DNA of 64,000 nt from Cryptomeria japonica (Eukaryota; Streptophyta; Pinopsida; Cupressales; Cupressaceae). Position numbers and translations under genes: made by a program. The notes beneath the pieces were generated by a model. The model was not told where the DNA came from. It saw nothing but the letters and a program-made list of their open reading frames with translations, and did no database searches. Where the stretch lies: the NCBI RefSeq assembly GCF_030272615.1, contig NC_081407.1:264354574-264418573 (forward strand), in the 5' to 3' direction. This document shows, one piece after another, positions 44,532 through 55,419 of this stretch. The stretch's first letter is position 1. Each line of letters starts with the position of its first letter.

Positions 44532-45983
44532 CTCAAGAATTGATATTTGTGCAAGTGTCTTCCCCAGATGATCTAGGAGATTATACTGACTCTTAGGAGT
44601 TGATTTGGGAGGAATTGCAGGAGCTCCTTTTAGGACTATTTTGGATCGAGGAGTGGTGACTGCGCAAGAAGGACCTTGTCCCTTTATTCTTATGGTGGAA
44701 ATATACTCATTTGATGCTCAAAAACAATTGATGACATTGTTATAACCAGTATTTGCATAATTAAGATTTGTTGTTTGGGTAGAGTTTGAAGAAGATGCTT
44801 TGCCCTTGTCATGATCAAGCAAAGGAGTTTTGAAAATTGTATGATCAGTGTTAGAGGTCACGTTGGGTGGGTCTACCTCAATTACCCCTTGATCTAATAA
44901 GTCTTGAATCATATGTTTCAATTGAAAACACAATGCGGTTTTATGTCCTTTTGACCGATGGTATTCACAATATGCATTATCATTCCACCAATGCGGCTTT
45001 ACCAATGGTTCTTCCTTGACATCTGGTAACTTGATAAAATTTGCTTGTATCAATTGTTTCATTACTGATTCAATAGGCTCTCCCAATGGCGTAAACTATC
45101 GAGGAGGCCCATCCCTTGATCTGAAAGGTTTTCATTACTAGTTTTGTTGCTGACCTTGTTGTTGATTATATTATTGGTATTGCGGCTGTTGAATAACATT
45201 GCTTGCTTGTGTCTAATTTTGTTGCATAGCCGACATATTAGGAGCACTCAATTTCTTTATCGCGAACTTGGGTTGATTTGCATTCATTGCTCTTGCGTCA
45301 ACAACTCCATCATTAGTGACATTCTTGTTTTTGTACCAAAATCTATTTTTGTCCCCTGAATTGTTTGTGTTGTCACTATCTTTGTTGAGATTAATGAGTC
45401 CCTTAGCTACAAGAGCATTTTCAATGTTCATCCCTTTCTTAATGAGCTTCTCAATGGTACTAGGACTCTTCAGTTTGAGCTCATACATCATTTCTGGGAC
45501 CAAATTTTGAATAAATAAGTTCACTTGTTGTTCTTCAGGTATATCTAGGGAAGAACAACTGTACAAGCTTCGCCATCTTTGTAAGAAAGTCACTAATGGT
45601 TCACCTTGCTTTTGCTTTGTGTTGCATAAATCTGACATGGTCACTTCATTGTCAATGTTGAATGCGAAGTGGGATATAAACTTTTGAGCCAATTCCGGCC
45701 ATGTCTTTATGTTCCCTAGCAAATGCGAATACCAATCCATGGCTTGTCCTGTGAGACTTTGTGTGAATAAGCACATCAAATATGTTTCCTCATAGCTCAC
45801 ATCAGTACATGCTGCGAAAAATGCTTGAATATGGTCTTTTGGATTGTCGTTCCCTTTATATTTCTCAAAATTAGGTGTATAATTTTTTTGTCCCTTTGGT
45901 TTGCAATGCATCGATTTGTCATTGCAACTTCTCAAGCTGTTGTGCAATTGTGTTAGATAGTGAAGATTTTGGAAGTTCATCAT
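44532..45983 (-). pseudogene. gypsy-2 gag core and zinc-finger-like region
   Basis: Gag core in 45213-45983: NFEKYKGNDNPKDHIQAFFA, LTGQAMDWYSHLLGNIKTWP and VTMSDLCNTKQKQGEPLVTF. The C-terminal part is 44718-45086 with AYCEYHRSKGHKTALCFQLK, which fits a C-x-H-x-H-x-C pattern that replaces the usual CCHC knuckle in Tat Gags. Frames change near 45210 and 45060, and the linker to the protease (44532-44717) contains stops. Confidence 0.86.
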
Positions 45984-47311
45984 TCATTCTTGGGTGTACT
46001 CTTTGTTGATACATCGTGCTCTCCATTGGTTGTTGATGCTCTAAAATTGTTGTCTTTGGTGTCTCTGGCATATAAAGTTCTTAATACAGCTCTTCTTGTT
46101 GTGGTTGTGCCATGCCTTGACATTGACACTTTTGTTGTACTTCTTGTGATGGGATCATCATTTGTAGCTTTGGTTGATATTGCAATTGAGGTTGTTGTTG
46201 ATATTGCATGGACATCAGTTGTGGTTGTGATGTATGATAACTTGTTTTTCCTAGCACATATTGAGGCACATGTTGTTGTTGATGCTGACAAATCGGAATT
46301 TGCTGACTTTGTGCCAATTGTTGTTGTCCTGATGTAAATCCCATCATTTGCAAAAAAATTTGTTTGGGAGGTTTCTGTTGTTTCTCCTTTAGATGGGGTA
46401 TGGCACTTGCATTGACTTGTTGTGTTGTTTGTCCAATCCATTGTGGTGGTTGCAAGTTTGAATTGACTTGTAATGATGCAGAAGACACTACAACTTGTTG
46501 TTGAATGCGATATTGTTGTTGTTGTGCATTGCTTGTTTGTGCATTTGATTGTGCCTTTTGTGCATTCCTCAATTGTTGCAATGCTTGTTGTTGGTGCACA
46601 CCACTATTTGTGGCTCTTTGTGTTGCCACTATCAAAGGATCTATCACAATATTTGGCATAACGGGTACTTGAGTATTTGCCAAACGTATTGAACTTGATG
46701 GGACATATGAACTTTGTTGCATTGTAGAATTGTTTTGAACATTCGTAAGATCGGGCATTCCAGTCGTAAAGCTTTCTTGCATCTTAGAGTTGGATCGACT
46801 TTTAGGTATTTGAGGAATCACTTTTTGTTGAGGGACACATGTCAACATTTGTGTGGCCATCATTTGATCTTGTGTTAAAGGTGTTGCATTAAACAATGGA
46901 TTGTTTATTGTTTCGAATGTTGGCTTTTGTGGAATAGTCACTATCAAAGTTTGTGAAGCACACTTATTCAACAACGTGTGTTGAGGTTCTTGTTGCACAT
47001 TTTCTTCATTTGGATGTGGAGAGAAACTTAACAGATCACCGCCTTGTTGTTCTTGCACATTAGTTTGCTCATTTAAGGAGGTCACATTACTCATCATATC
47101 AAGATATTTTTGTGGAAACATCTTAAAGACCTTGTTCAAGAATTTATCTATCTTTTTTGTCAACTTCGAATCTTTAAGGAACATATCAACATCATCGGAA
47201 GCATCGAAATCTAATAAAGAATCTGGTAAAACATTTGGATTTATTTCTTGTTGAATGCCTTGATATGAACCAAATCCTTATGAAAGAGTTTGTTCCTCAT
47301 GTAATGTTTGA
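45984..47311 (-). pseudogene. gypsy-2 Gag Gln-rich N-terminal extension, 3' part
   Basis: Frame 46081-47184 and its upstream continuation to 47311 (stops at about 47278). Composition is extreme: Gln and Asn make up a large share, with runs such as QQQYRIQQQVVV and QQQALQQLRNAQKAQSNAQ. No fold is recognised; it looks like a disordered, prion-like segment. The first part (MFLKDSKLTKKIDKFLNKVF) could form helices. A frame change near 46080 separates it from the Gag core. The extension is cut by TR-GAG at 47312-47316 and its first part is at 55141-55419. Confidence 0.7.
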
Positions 47312-47316
47312 GTTTG
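47312..47316. other. target-site duplication GTTTG, left copy
   Basis: GTTTG at 47312-47316 is repeated at 55136-55140. It flanks the TR-GAG element exactly at its TG and CA ends. Confidence 0.93.
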
Positions 47317-48569
47317 TGTAGCGTCCTAAAATTGCGACACTTGCAATTTCGACTGCATTTCGGTCTTCATGATGGCGACGCAACACGCAACCTGAATGGA
47401 GACCCCGAAACTGGCTCACGACACTGAAAACTGCATTTTTCAAGTACCCTGGCCTAAACCTCCTTGCACCCTGCTGTCCCGGGAGGTGGGACCAGAGCGC
47501 CCAGTGCCCTGGTCCCTCAGGACTAGGGTGCCCAGCCCCCTGGTCCCTAGGACCATGGCGCCCAACGCCCTGGTCCCTGGGTCCTATTTTGGGCCCGGTC
47601 TCCTAAGGGGCTCGGGTCTTTTTGTTTGCAATTTGGAAAATTATCTTTCCTGGTCGGCCTAAGGTCGGGAAAATCAGTCTATCAGCCCTAAAAGACAAGT
47701 ATATAAACTACATTTTCCTCTTTCATTCGACATGATGGAAAAAGCATGGAAATTATACTCAAGCATTCAAGCATTCAAGCATTCCTTCAAGCAATTGATC
47801 ATTTCAAGTCTCCATTCAAGGCTAAGTGTTGCATTCAAGACAAGGATTCAACCATTGAAGAGGAGATCACATACTACATGCTACAACATACAACATACAA
47901 CATCTAAACCTTCGCACATAAGGATACAAACATCCTTAGAACAAGGTATTAGTACTTGTTTTACAGTCATTTACATTTACAGCTCTTGCTCATTTCTTGG
48001 TTAATTCCAAAACCGGGGTTTGACCTAAAGGCAAACCCCTAATCCCTAACCCCCCAATCGTCTTCACTTTTCTGTGTGTAGGTTGCAGGTATGCTGCTGA
48101 AATTGAAGATCTGGAATCCTTGTGCAGAGACGAACAGAGCCCCCTTCGTTTCGCGGATTTTTCGGAGGACCGTGGCGCCGGGCGCCATCGTCCCGACAAC
48201 TTTTGCTCAAATTTGCAGGACAGCGCCGTATCGACATTTTCCTGCTAATTCCAGGTCCGCAGCTTCATCCTATAATCCAAACTCAGTTTATAAGCAAATC
48301 TTTGTCACTTTCTATGCATGCTTAGCTTAATTCTTCTATCAACATTCTTTACAAAAGAGGGTAGCCTTGCTGTCTTGACCCTTGAAATTCATTTAGCATC
48401 CAATCTTGCGTTATGTGGGATTGGATCTTATGAGTTTCAACCCCTCTTTTGAATGTAAAGTCTCTCCCCTAAGTGAAAACCATCGAATCCTAGCGAACCT
48501 CCCTTCTCTCTCCTCGGAGTTGGAAGAGGGGAGAACAACTAGGGTTCGATCGCGATTTTCTGCTTTACA
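47317..48569 (+). repeat. TR-GAG 5' LTR
   Basis: TGTAGCGTCC..GCTTTACA. TATA box TATATAAAC at 47700-47708. Three tandem 30-bp palindromic units lie at 47488-47578 upstream of the TATA box; another GC-rich palindrome is at about 48164-48195. GTGGGACC at 47486-47493 fits the binding consensus of plant TCP factors (GTGGGNCC). Confidence 0.93.
47488..47578. repeat. Tandem 30-bp palindromes in TR-GAG LTR
   Basis: Three units of about 30 bp, each a near-perfect inverted repeat of type GGACCATGGCGCC / CAA / CGCCCTGGTCCCT. The right LTR has two (54077-54137). The GC-rich units stand out in an AT-rich element. Confidence 0.88.
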
Positions 48570-48572
48570 TTT

Positions 48573-48591
48573 TGGTGAACCCGACGTGAAC
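48573..48591 (+). other. TR-GAG primer-binding site
   Basis: TGGTGAACCCGACGTGAAC, 3 nt past the LTR. Gypsy-2 has TGGTGAACCCGATGTGAAC (minus strand, 57372-57390), one base different. I cannot name the tRNA. Confidence 0.8.
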
Positions 48592-49740
48592 ATCCTTTCT
48601 GATTTTTCATGCTTAGATCTGAAAAAATTGATTACATTTCCATGTTTGATCTTTTGTAAAATTTTAGAGGTGATTGCATAAAAACCCTAAATTTTCTTTT
48701 TAGTAATTGAACTTGCGAAATGTCTAAATGTTAATGCTTGTTTCAGATCTGCCCTTCTATTACAAATTATCAATTCATATCTATGCTTTAATTTTGAAAA
48801 TTAAGTGGTTAAGTGTCAAAACCCTAATTTTTGAAACCCTCTTGATTCAACCTTTGTCCGACAATTTCACTGATCAAAACATCTCCAAATCAGCTGTAAC
48901 TTTGGAATCCGCAATAAAATCACAATAGCTTTCATCCCTAAAAATTTGGAAAAAAGTTGCGAGGACCGTGGCGCCGAGCGCCATCGTCCCCGACATTTTT
49001 TCTGAAATTTCGGGAGCGAAATCTTACTGTATTTTCCTGCTAAAATCCAGAATTTTGGCTGATTTTATCAATTTTAACACCTTCAAAATTACAGTCAAAG
49101 TTGGTCTTGTGATTGCTTGGATTAAGGCTTCTAAACATTTAAAAATCATTGAAATTGAAATTTTGTGTCAAAATTGTGTTCTTACTGTCCTAAATCTGAA
49201 AAGTGTGTTTGCATTCATTCAAAATTTCAGCGCTTTATTCAAATTCTTGCATTTTGTGACTTTTGAAATTAAGTGCTTAATTACAACAACTTTGATTTCC
49301 GCTTTCAAAATTGAATTTTGCGTGAAATTGAGTCAATTTTTAAATTTCAAAATTTGCATTGCTCTTGGCATTCCCTCTAAAATCATAAAATTCAAAATTT
49401 CAGTTTCCCTCTCCTTTCCAAAATTCAAATTTTGCATTTTTTCGACAATCTTGGTAGGGTTCAATTTCGAGATTGCAGCTTTAATTCGGCCTATCTACAG
49501 ATTGTAAAATCACTCAATTTTTTCAGATTAGCTCTAAAATCATCATACCTTTCATCCCTGCAAATTTCGAAAAAAGTTGCAGGGACCATGTTGCACTCCG
49601 GGCGCCACGGTCCCGGACATTTTTTCCAAAATTTCGGGAGACTGTTGTGATTGCATTTAACAGCTTAAATCCAGAAGATTGGCTGATTTTACTGAAAATT
49701 GCTACCTCTAAATTCAAAATCTTTTCTCTCTTTCTAGTGC
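48592..49740 (+). other. TR-GAG leader with two GC-rich palindromes
   Basis: 1.15-kb untranslated leader, AT-rich with many AAATTTCAAAATT words. Two blocks stand out: about 48955-49050 and about 49565-49650. Each holds a GGACC..GGCGCC..GGTCCC-like palindrome followed by GACATTTTTTCYRAAATTTC. Both repeat a segment of the LTR U5 (48155-48255). No gene. Confidence 0.7.
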
Positions 49741-52700
49741 ATGAGTTTTACAACAATAAGCCCTACTTCCACTATTCCCATTAGACGAAGTCGTAGAATT
49801 AAGTCTTTCCGAGGTTTAATTACCGAGGAGATGGAACCTAATTTGAATAGCCTTTTTAACGAGGACATGGGTAATTCCTCTAATCCTCCTAATGATGAAG
49901 AAGCTCTCCATGAGGTTTCTGAAGAACAACTTTCGAAATTGGATAACCAATTTGACGATTTTCGACAATGGATTTCTCAAGAATACCCTAATAGTCAAGC
50001 TCTTCCTTTAATTGAGGGTTTAAAACGTATGCTTCAAAGTGATAAAAATGGAATTGATATTTTGCGTGGTATTGCACACATCGTGGATTCGAATGTGATG
50101 CCTATGAAGAGTTGTGCCGAATCTTTAGGTTATACGCAACCTCCTACTCAAGTCAATCATTCTATTCCTTTGTCAACTTCTATTGCTAGCATACCTACTT
50201 TTACATCAAACATAATGGCTACTTCTACACAAGACATTCCTCCTATGATCACTAGTCATGGGGGCAACCCTTCTTCTTCAATTAACCCTCTTCCTTCATT
50301 CAATCCGACTTCTTCATTCATTCCTTCAATGAGTGTGCCTATTATATCACCACAAATGAACATGACGCAAGGGGGCAATTCATTTAACCATTCCATCCCT
50401 CCTTGTAGTATTCCTCCTGCCCAATTATCTCCTATGACTAATTATCATAGAGTCCCACCACCTTACTCTTTACCTTCTTTCAATAACATAACACCTCCAT
50501 CTCAATCTAACACATCCAATATGAATTCTTCGACTGAAGCGACCATTAACAATCTTGCACAAACTGTCTCTTCTTTACAGCAACAAATTGCCTCTATGAA
50601 TCAATCTAAGTTTAGTGTGCCCACATTTGACGTTGCGAGCCCACTTTCTCTTGACATTGTTCGAGCTATCCCTCCTAAACATGTTGAAATCCTGCATTTG
50701 GAACTTTATAATGGTAAAGGAGATCCTCTAACACATGTTAAGACTTTTCAAACAATATGTACCGATTTTGCTTATGACCAAAGGTTGCTTGCAAAACTGT
50801 TTACTAGAACATTAAGAGACAAAGCCCTACAATGGTATTGCTCATTGCCTTCCTATTCTATTACTTCTTTCGAACAACTTGCAAATGCTTTCATTCAACA
50901 ATTTCAAAACAATATAAGTCCTAAGGTTACTTTGATTGATTTAATGCATTGTAAACAAGGTGTTAAAGAAAAAGTGACTGATTTCATTGGTAGGTATAAG
51001 CATTTGTATGCTCAAATTTCTTTTCCAGTGCCTGACAATGATATTCAAAGAATCTTTATTTCTAATTTACAAAAAGATATTCGAGACAAACTTCTGTTTT
51101 CTGAGTTTACTTCTTTCCAACAGTTGTGTGCCACTCTTCACAATTATCAACTGACTGTGAGTCAAATGGAACAATCACATCCTATGGCTCCGAGTGATAA
51201 GGGTGATAGCAGTCAACAACCATTTGGGAAGTTCAAACCGAACAGAGATTCTATCAAATTCAATGAAAACATCATCAACAACAATGTGAATGCAGCATCA
51301 GGTGTGCCTCCTATTTCTAAATTTTTCAAGAAAGAAAGAAAGTATACTCCTTTGAATGAATCATTGCATAGTATTATGAATAAGTTATTGGAACAAAATG
51401 TGCTTACTCTTCCTCCTATAAGACAAATTGATCCTTCAAAGATTACTTCACCTTATTTTGATAACAAATCTTTTTGTCAATTTCACCGTCAGCCTGGGCA
51501 TGATACTGAAAAATGTTTTTCTTTAAAGGGTAAAATTCAAGATTTGATTGATAACAATACTATCTCTATTTCTGGAGTGAATGATAAAGGCAACACATCT
51601 GTAGCTCCTCCTAACCAAAATCTTCAGATTTTCACTAGTCCATTGCCTTCTCATACCTCTAATGCAATTGAGGCTAATGATTCCTCTCTCTCATCTGATG
51701 GTCTTGTGTCTATGACTCCGAATGTGATTAACTTTGTAGAGCAGCAAGAAATCCCTAAAGAACCTTCCATCACATTTGATTCCAATGAAACCATTAGGGC
51801 ACCTGATGGTCCTTTATACATAGTTGCAAAAGTCAAGAACACACCTTGCCGTGGAGTGCTTATTGATCCTTCGTGCATGATTAATGTTATTACTGAAGAA
51901 TTCCTTTTTACTTTGCAATTGAATCAAGTGATATATGACAGAACAGATGTGATTGTGAAACTATTTGATGCATTTTCTTCTCCTGCAATTGGTTCTATTA
52001 CATTGCCAATTGAGATCCATAACAAATCTCTTGATGTGAACTTTGCTATTATTCCATCTGCCGAACAATTTCGTGTGAAGCTTGGTTATCCTTGGCTATC
52101 TTCCATGAAAGCTATTGCTTCTCCTATTCATAAGTGTTTGAAATTTCCCCATAATGGTGAAGTTGTTACTGTCAATCATAGTCTCTTTAAACCAGCTGAA
52201 AGAACTTCTAGTGTTCCTATTGATTACTTTTGGCCTAAACAATTCCAATCTCTTCCTCCGCGAAGTGATCATCTTTTCAAATCTTATCAAAAGTGGAAAA
52301 CAGATATGATCCTATCTCTAAGTGAACCTAGAACACCTAAACTTGACATTCCTATCATTCTTGAGAAGGAAGTTCTTCCTTTGAAAGATAAAACTAATGT
52401 CTTTCCTCAAGAAGATTCCCAACGCATCCCTATGGATGTGACTATTTCTATGCCTAATAAACTTCCTAAGAGTAGACCTATACCTCCTCGTCATGATGGA
52501 CTTGGTCTTCTCCCTAAACCAAAAATTCCTCCTTTATATGGAGCAGTTCCTCCTCCTTATTTTTATAGAGAGAAGAGACCTTCTTCTTCTCCTATTATCC
52601 AGCCTAAGAGACCACAACCTAAACACCCAAGTGCTAAGGATGAGAACATTCCTCCTCCTCAATCTTCTCCACTTCCTACTAAGACTAGACGAAATCGTTC

Positions 52701-53007
52701 TGCACGTGAACGCCGGCGAAAGCGTCATCTTAGAGCTCAAACTTTGCAATCTCCAAAAACACCTTCAACAAGCATTATTCCATTTTCTCCTCAGTCGGAC
52801 ATTGAGCCTAAATCTCCTAAACATAAGATGCATGATGGTCTTGATCCGGTGCGAGTTAAAGATCCTATTTTTATAAATCTTGATGATGATATAGATGAAA
52901 ATTTTATTCGTGATGAAAATGTTACTCCTGTTCATTCTGATAGTGAATATGAAATGTTGATGTTGATAACCATTTATCTAACGCATTTTCTAAAGCACTT
53001 ATCCTAG
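49741..53007 (+). CDS. TR-GAG Gag-protease-like protein, 1088 aa
   Basis: Fully open from ATG 49741. Residues 1-300: disordered, Ser/Pro/Asn-rich. About 310-490: Gag core (LELYNGKGDPLTHVKTFQTI, LRDKALQWYCSLPSYSITSF, VTLIDLMHCKQGVKEKVTDF). About 575-600: FCQFHRQPGHDTEKCFSLKG, the C-H-H-C finger of Tat Gags. About 685-810: a protease-like fold with VLIDPSCMINVI in place of the DGGAG active site and VKLGYPWLSSMKA. The tail is Pro- and Arg-rich (RRNRSARERRRKRHLRAQ). After a frame change near 52960 another frame stays open to about 53167 and includes HRGLGYE, a G-patch remnant. RT and integrase are lacking. Confidence 0.92.
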   Translation: MSFTTISPTSTIPIRRSRRIKSFRGLITEEMEPNLNSLFNEDMGNSSNPPNDEEALHEVSEEQLSKLDNQFDDFRQWISQEYPNSQALPLIEGLKRMLQSDKNGIDILRGIAHIVDSNVMPMKSCAESLGYTQPPTQVNHSIPLSTSIASIPTFTSNIMATSTQDIPPMITSHGGNPSSSINPLPSFNPTSSFIPSMSVPIISPQMNMTQGGNSFNHSIPPCSIPPAQLSPMTNYHRVPPPYSLPSFNNITPPSQSNTSNMNSSTEATINNLAQTVSSLQQQIASMNQSKFSVPTFDVASPLSLDIVRAIPPKHVEILHLELYNGKGDPLTHVKTFQTICTDFAYDQRLLAKLFTRTLRDKALQWYCSLPSYSITSFEQLANAFIQQFQNNISPKVTLIDLMHCKQGVKEKVTDFIGRYKHLYAQISFPVPDNDIQRIFISNLQKDIRDKLLFSEFTSFQQLCATLHNYQLTVSQMEQSHPMAPSDKGDSSQQPFGKFKPNRDSIKFNENIINNNVNAASGVPPISKFFKKERKYTPLNESLHSIMNKLLEQNVLTLPPIRQIDPSKITSPYFDNKSFCQFHRQPGHDTEKCFSLKGKIQDLIDNNTISISGVNDKGNTSVAPPNQNLQIFTSPLPSHTSNAIEANDSSLSSDGLVSMTPNVINFVEQQEIPKEPSITFDSNETIRAPDGPLYIVAKVKNTPCRGVLIDPSCMINVITEEFLFTLQLNQVIYDRTDVIVKLFDAFSSPAIGSITLPIEIHNKSLDVNFAIIPSAEQFRVKLGYPWLSSMKAIASPIHKCLKFPHNGEVVTVNHSLFKPAERTSSVPIDYFWPKQFQSLPPRSDHLFKSYQKWKTDMILSLSEPRTPKLDIPIILEKEVLPLKDKTNVFPQEDSQRIPMDVTISMPNKLPKSRPIPPRHDGLGLLPKPKIPPLYGAVPPPYFYREKRPSSSPIIQPKRPQPKHPSAKDENIPPPQSSPLPTKTRRNRSARERRRKRHLRAQTLQSPKTPSTSIIPFSPQSDIEPKSPKHKMHDGLDPVRVKDPIFINLDDDIDENFIRDENVTPVHSDSEYEMLMLITIYLTHFLKHLS

Positions 53008-53890
53008 CTCCTAGACAAGAACACCGCGGCTTGGGATATGAACATAGCCCTTGTTTGGATCTACTGATAGCTCCATCTGCTGTGTTGGATGTTCTTCCTC
53101 TAGCATGTTCCCTGCCTTCCCGAAACATTGATCAGCAAGATCGGGGGGTAGATGACATGCTAGACTAGTTACATTAGCATAGCAGATTCTCTCCCCCTCT
53201 GTTTTGTTACTTCTTCTATATGTTATTCTCATTCTTCTATTTGTTGTCCTTAGTGTTGTCTACTTGAGGACGATGCAAAGCATTGAGATCTCTCGATCTC
53301 TCTCATGTTGACTCAAAAGACACATGTGTTCCCTTCTTCTAGGTGACCTTCCTTGATTGGGGAATGAAGAACAATTATGCATACATACATATGATATATG
53401 TACATGACTTATCATACAGCATACTGACCCCGAGGAAAGCGAAGTCACCTCGTGCTTTGTGTTTTTTATCCTTGGGTTTATCTCACACTTGGGGGCTAAA
53501 TCCTTGCGATAACGTGCTCCTTTCCTTTCTCATTTCTTATGTGTATCACTACGTTAAAACAATCACCCCCGGTGAGGCGTGTGCGATCGCTTTAACGTAG
53601 GGGGGCATACATCCCGTTCATATCTTTTCAAGATACTTGAAAATTTCTTGGTAAATTTAGCTTTGCCTTGAAAATTTTTGATATCTTTCTTGCATGACTC
53701 ATAGTGAGGGAACCTTACTACTGACAGTCATGGTTCTCCCTTGTGATCTTCCCTTTTACTTTGTCAATCAAAGTCGTAAGATCCTTAGTCCACTGGGGGC
53801 TTGGTGTATCTTGCCTCCTTGACGTGGTGAAAGTCTTTCAATGTTGTTTCCTTGTACTTTACCGGAAGTATGAGCATACATACTCCCGCT
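53008..53890 (+). other. TR-GAG 3' untranslated region
   Basis: Frame-shifted continuation of the Gag tail to about 53167, then no ORF of note up to the purine tract. It contains CCCCGGTGAGGCGTGTGCGA near 53566 and a doubled TACTCCCGCTAAAG-like end before the LTR. Nothing else recognised. Confidence 0.6.
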
Positions 53891-53905
53891 AAAGTGGGGG
53901 CTAAA
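53891..53905 (+). other. TR-GAG polypurine tract
   Basis: AAAGTGGGGGCTAAA directly before the right LTR start TGTAGCG. Confirms the plus orientation. Confidence 0.85.
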
Positions 53906-55135
53906 TGTAGCGTCCTAAAATTGCGACACTTGCAATTTCGACTGCATTTCGGTCTTCACGATGGTGACGCAACACGCAACCTGAATGGAGACCCCGAAAC
54001 TGGCTCACGACACTGAAAACTGCATTTTTCAAGTACCCTGGCCTGAACCTCCTTGCACCCTACTGTCCCGGGAGGTGGGACCAGAGCACCCAGCACCCTG
54101 GTCCCTCAGGACCAGGGCGCCCAGTGCCCTGGTCCCTGGGTCCTATTTTGGGCCCGGTCTCCTAAGGGGCTCGGGTCTTTTTGTTTGCAATTTGGAAAAT
54201 TATCTTTCCTGGTCGGCCTAAGGTCGGGAAAATCAGTCTATCAGCCCTAAAAGACAAGTATATAAACTACATTTTCCTCTTTCATTCGACATGATGGAAA
54301 AAGCGTGGAAATTATACTCAAGCATTCAAGCATTCAAGCATTCCTTCAAGCAATTGATCATTTCAAGTCTCCATTCAAGGCTAAGTGTTGCATTCAAGAC
54401 AAGGATTCAACCATTGAAGAGGAGATCACATACTACATGCTACAACATACAACATACAACATACAACATCTAAACCTTTGCACATAAGGATACAAACATC
54501 CTTAGAACAAGGTATTAGTACTTGTTTTACAGTCATTTACATTTACAGCTCTTGCTCATTTCTTGGTTAATTCCAAAACCGGGGTTTGACCTAAAGGCAA
54601 ACCCCTAATCCCTAACCCCCCAATCGTCTTCGCTTTTCTGTGTGTAGGTTGCAGGTACGCTGCTGAAATTGAAGATCTGGAATCCTTGTGCAGAGACGAA
54701 CAGATCCCCCTTCGTTTCGTGGATTTTTCGGAGGACCGTGGCGTCGGGCACCATCGTCCCGACAACTTTTGCTCAAATTTGCAGGACAGCACCGTATCGA
54801 CATTTTACTGCTAATTCCAGGTCCACAGCTTCATCCTATAATCCGAACTCAGTTTATAAGCAAATCTTTGTCACTTTCTATGCATGCTTAGCTTAATTCT
54901 TCTATCAACATTCTTTACAAAAGAGGGTAGCCTTGCTGTCTTGACCCTTGAAATTCATTTAGCATCCAATCTTGCATTATGTGGGATTGGATCTTATGAG
55001 TTTCAACCCCTCTTTTGAATGTAAAGTCTCTCCCCTAAGTGAAAACCATCGAATCCTAGTGAACCTCCCTTCTCTCTCCTCGGAGTTGGAAGAGGGGAGA
55101 ACAACTAGGGTTCGATCGCGATTTTCCGCTTTACA
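53906..55135 (+). repeat. TR-GAG 3' LTR
   Basis: 1230 bp. TATA box at 54259-54266. Two palindromic 30-bp units instead of three (54077-54137) and one extra ACATACAAC repeat (about 54440-54470) compared with the left LTR. Most differences between the LTRs are C/T or G/A. Confidence 0.93.
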
Positions 55136-55140
55136 GTTTG

Positions 55141-55419
55141 AATTTCATGTTACAGGTTCAGTTGATTCTAGTCAAAAGGTGCATTTTCCCTTGGCATTGG
55201 TGGAACACTCCCATATCCCAGTTTTATGGGTACAAACACTGGCTCATATAATGGAGGTGGTCCAAGTTGAACCATTCCATATTGTGGTAATGATGTGTTT
55301 GATGAACCTTCAATTTGTAATGTTTGACTAGGTTGAAACTGTGAGTTTGATACGTTGTCAATGGGTTGATATGTTGGTTTGCCCATCTTCTTAGATTTTG
55401 ACCTTGTTTCAATAGGCAT
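55141..55419 (-). pseudogene. gypsy-2 Gag extension, start
   Basis: The true Gag start is probably ATG 55419 (MPIETRSKSKKMGKPTYQPI); an upstream reading from 55437 begins with TTG. The text is Pro-, Gln- and Tyr-rich (LGPPPLYEPVFVPIKLGYG). Two stops near 55150-55168 break it before the TR-GAG insertion; the frame goes on at 47311. Confidence 0.7.

Larger units (their letters stand above)
47317..55135 (+). mobile_element. TR-GAG: pol-less gypsy-type element with an open Gag ORF
   Basis: 7819 bp. LTRs 47317-48569 (1253 bp) and 53906-55135 (1230 bp), TSD GTTTG, primer site after the left LTR and purine tract before the right LTR. Only one gene is present, a 1088-codon Gag with a protease-like tail. 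RT, RNase H and integrase are absent. The primer site is nearly the same as that of gypsy-2, the element it sits in, so it probably used enzymes of that group. By eye the LTRs differ at about two dozen positions plus two repeat-number changes, so it is the youngest insertion in this nest. Confidence 0.94.

Noticed and set aside
45960-46337. Plus-strand ORF with Val/Asp-rich text (VVVDIAWTSVVVVMYDN)
   Set aside because: Reverse reading of CAA/AAC-rich codons of the Gln-rich Gag extension.
47396-47662. Plus-strand ORF in the TR-GAG LTR (also 53985-54221) with PRAPS-type repeats
   Set aside because: It lies in the LTR upstream of the TATA box, differs between the two LTRs through the palindrome copy number, and is explained by GC-rich palindromes rather than coding.
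48968-49507. 179-codon plus-strand ORF in the TR-GAG leader
   Set aside because: Composition follows AAATTTCAAAATT repeats; it lies between primer site and gag and shows no domain. An upstream ORF cannot be excluded but there is no support.
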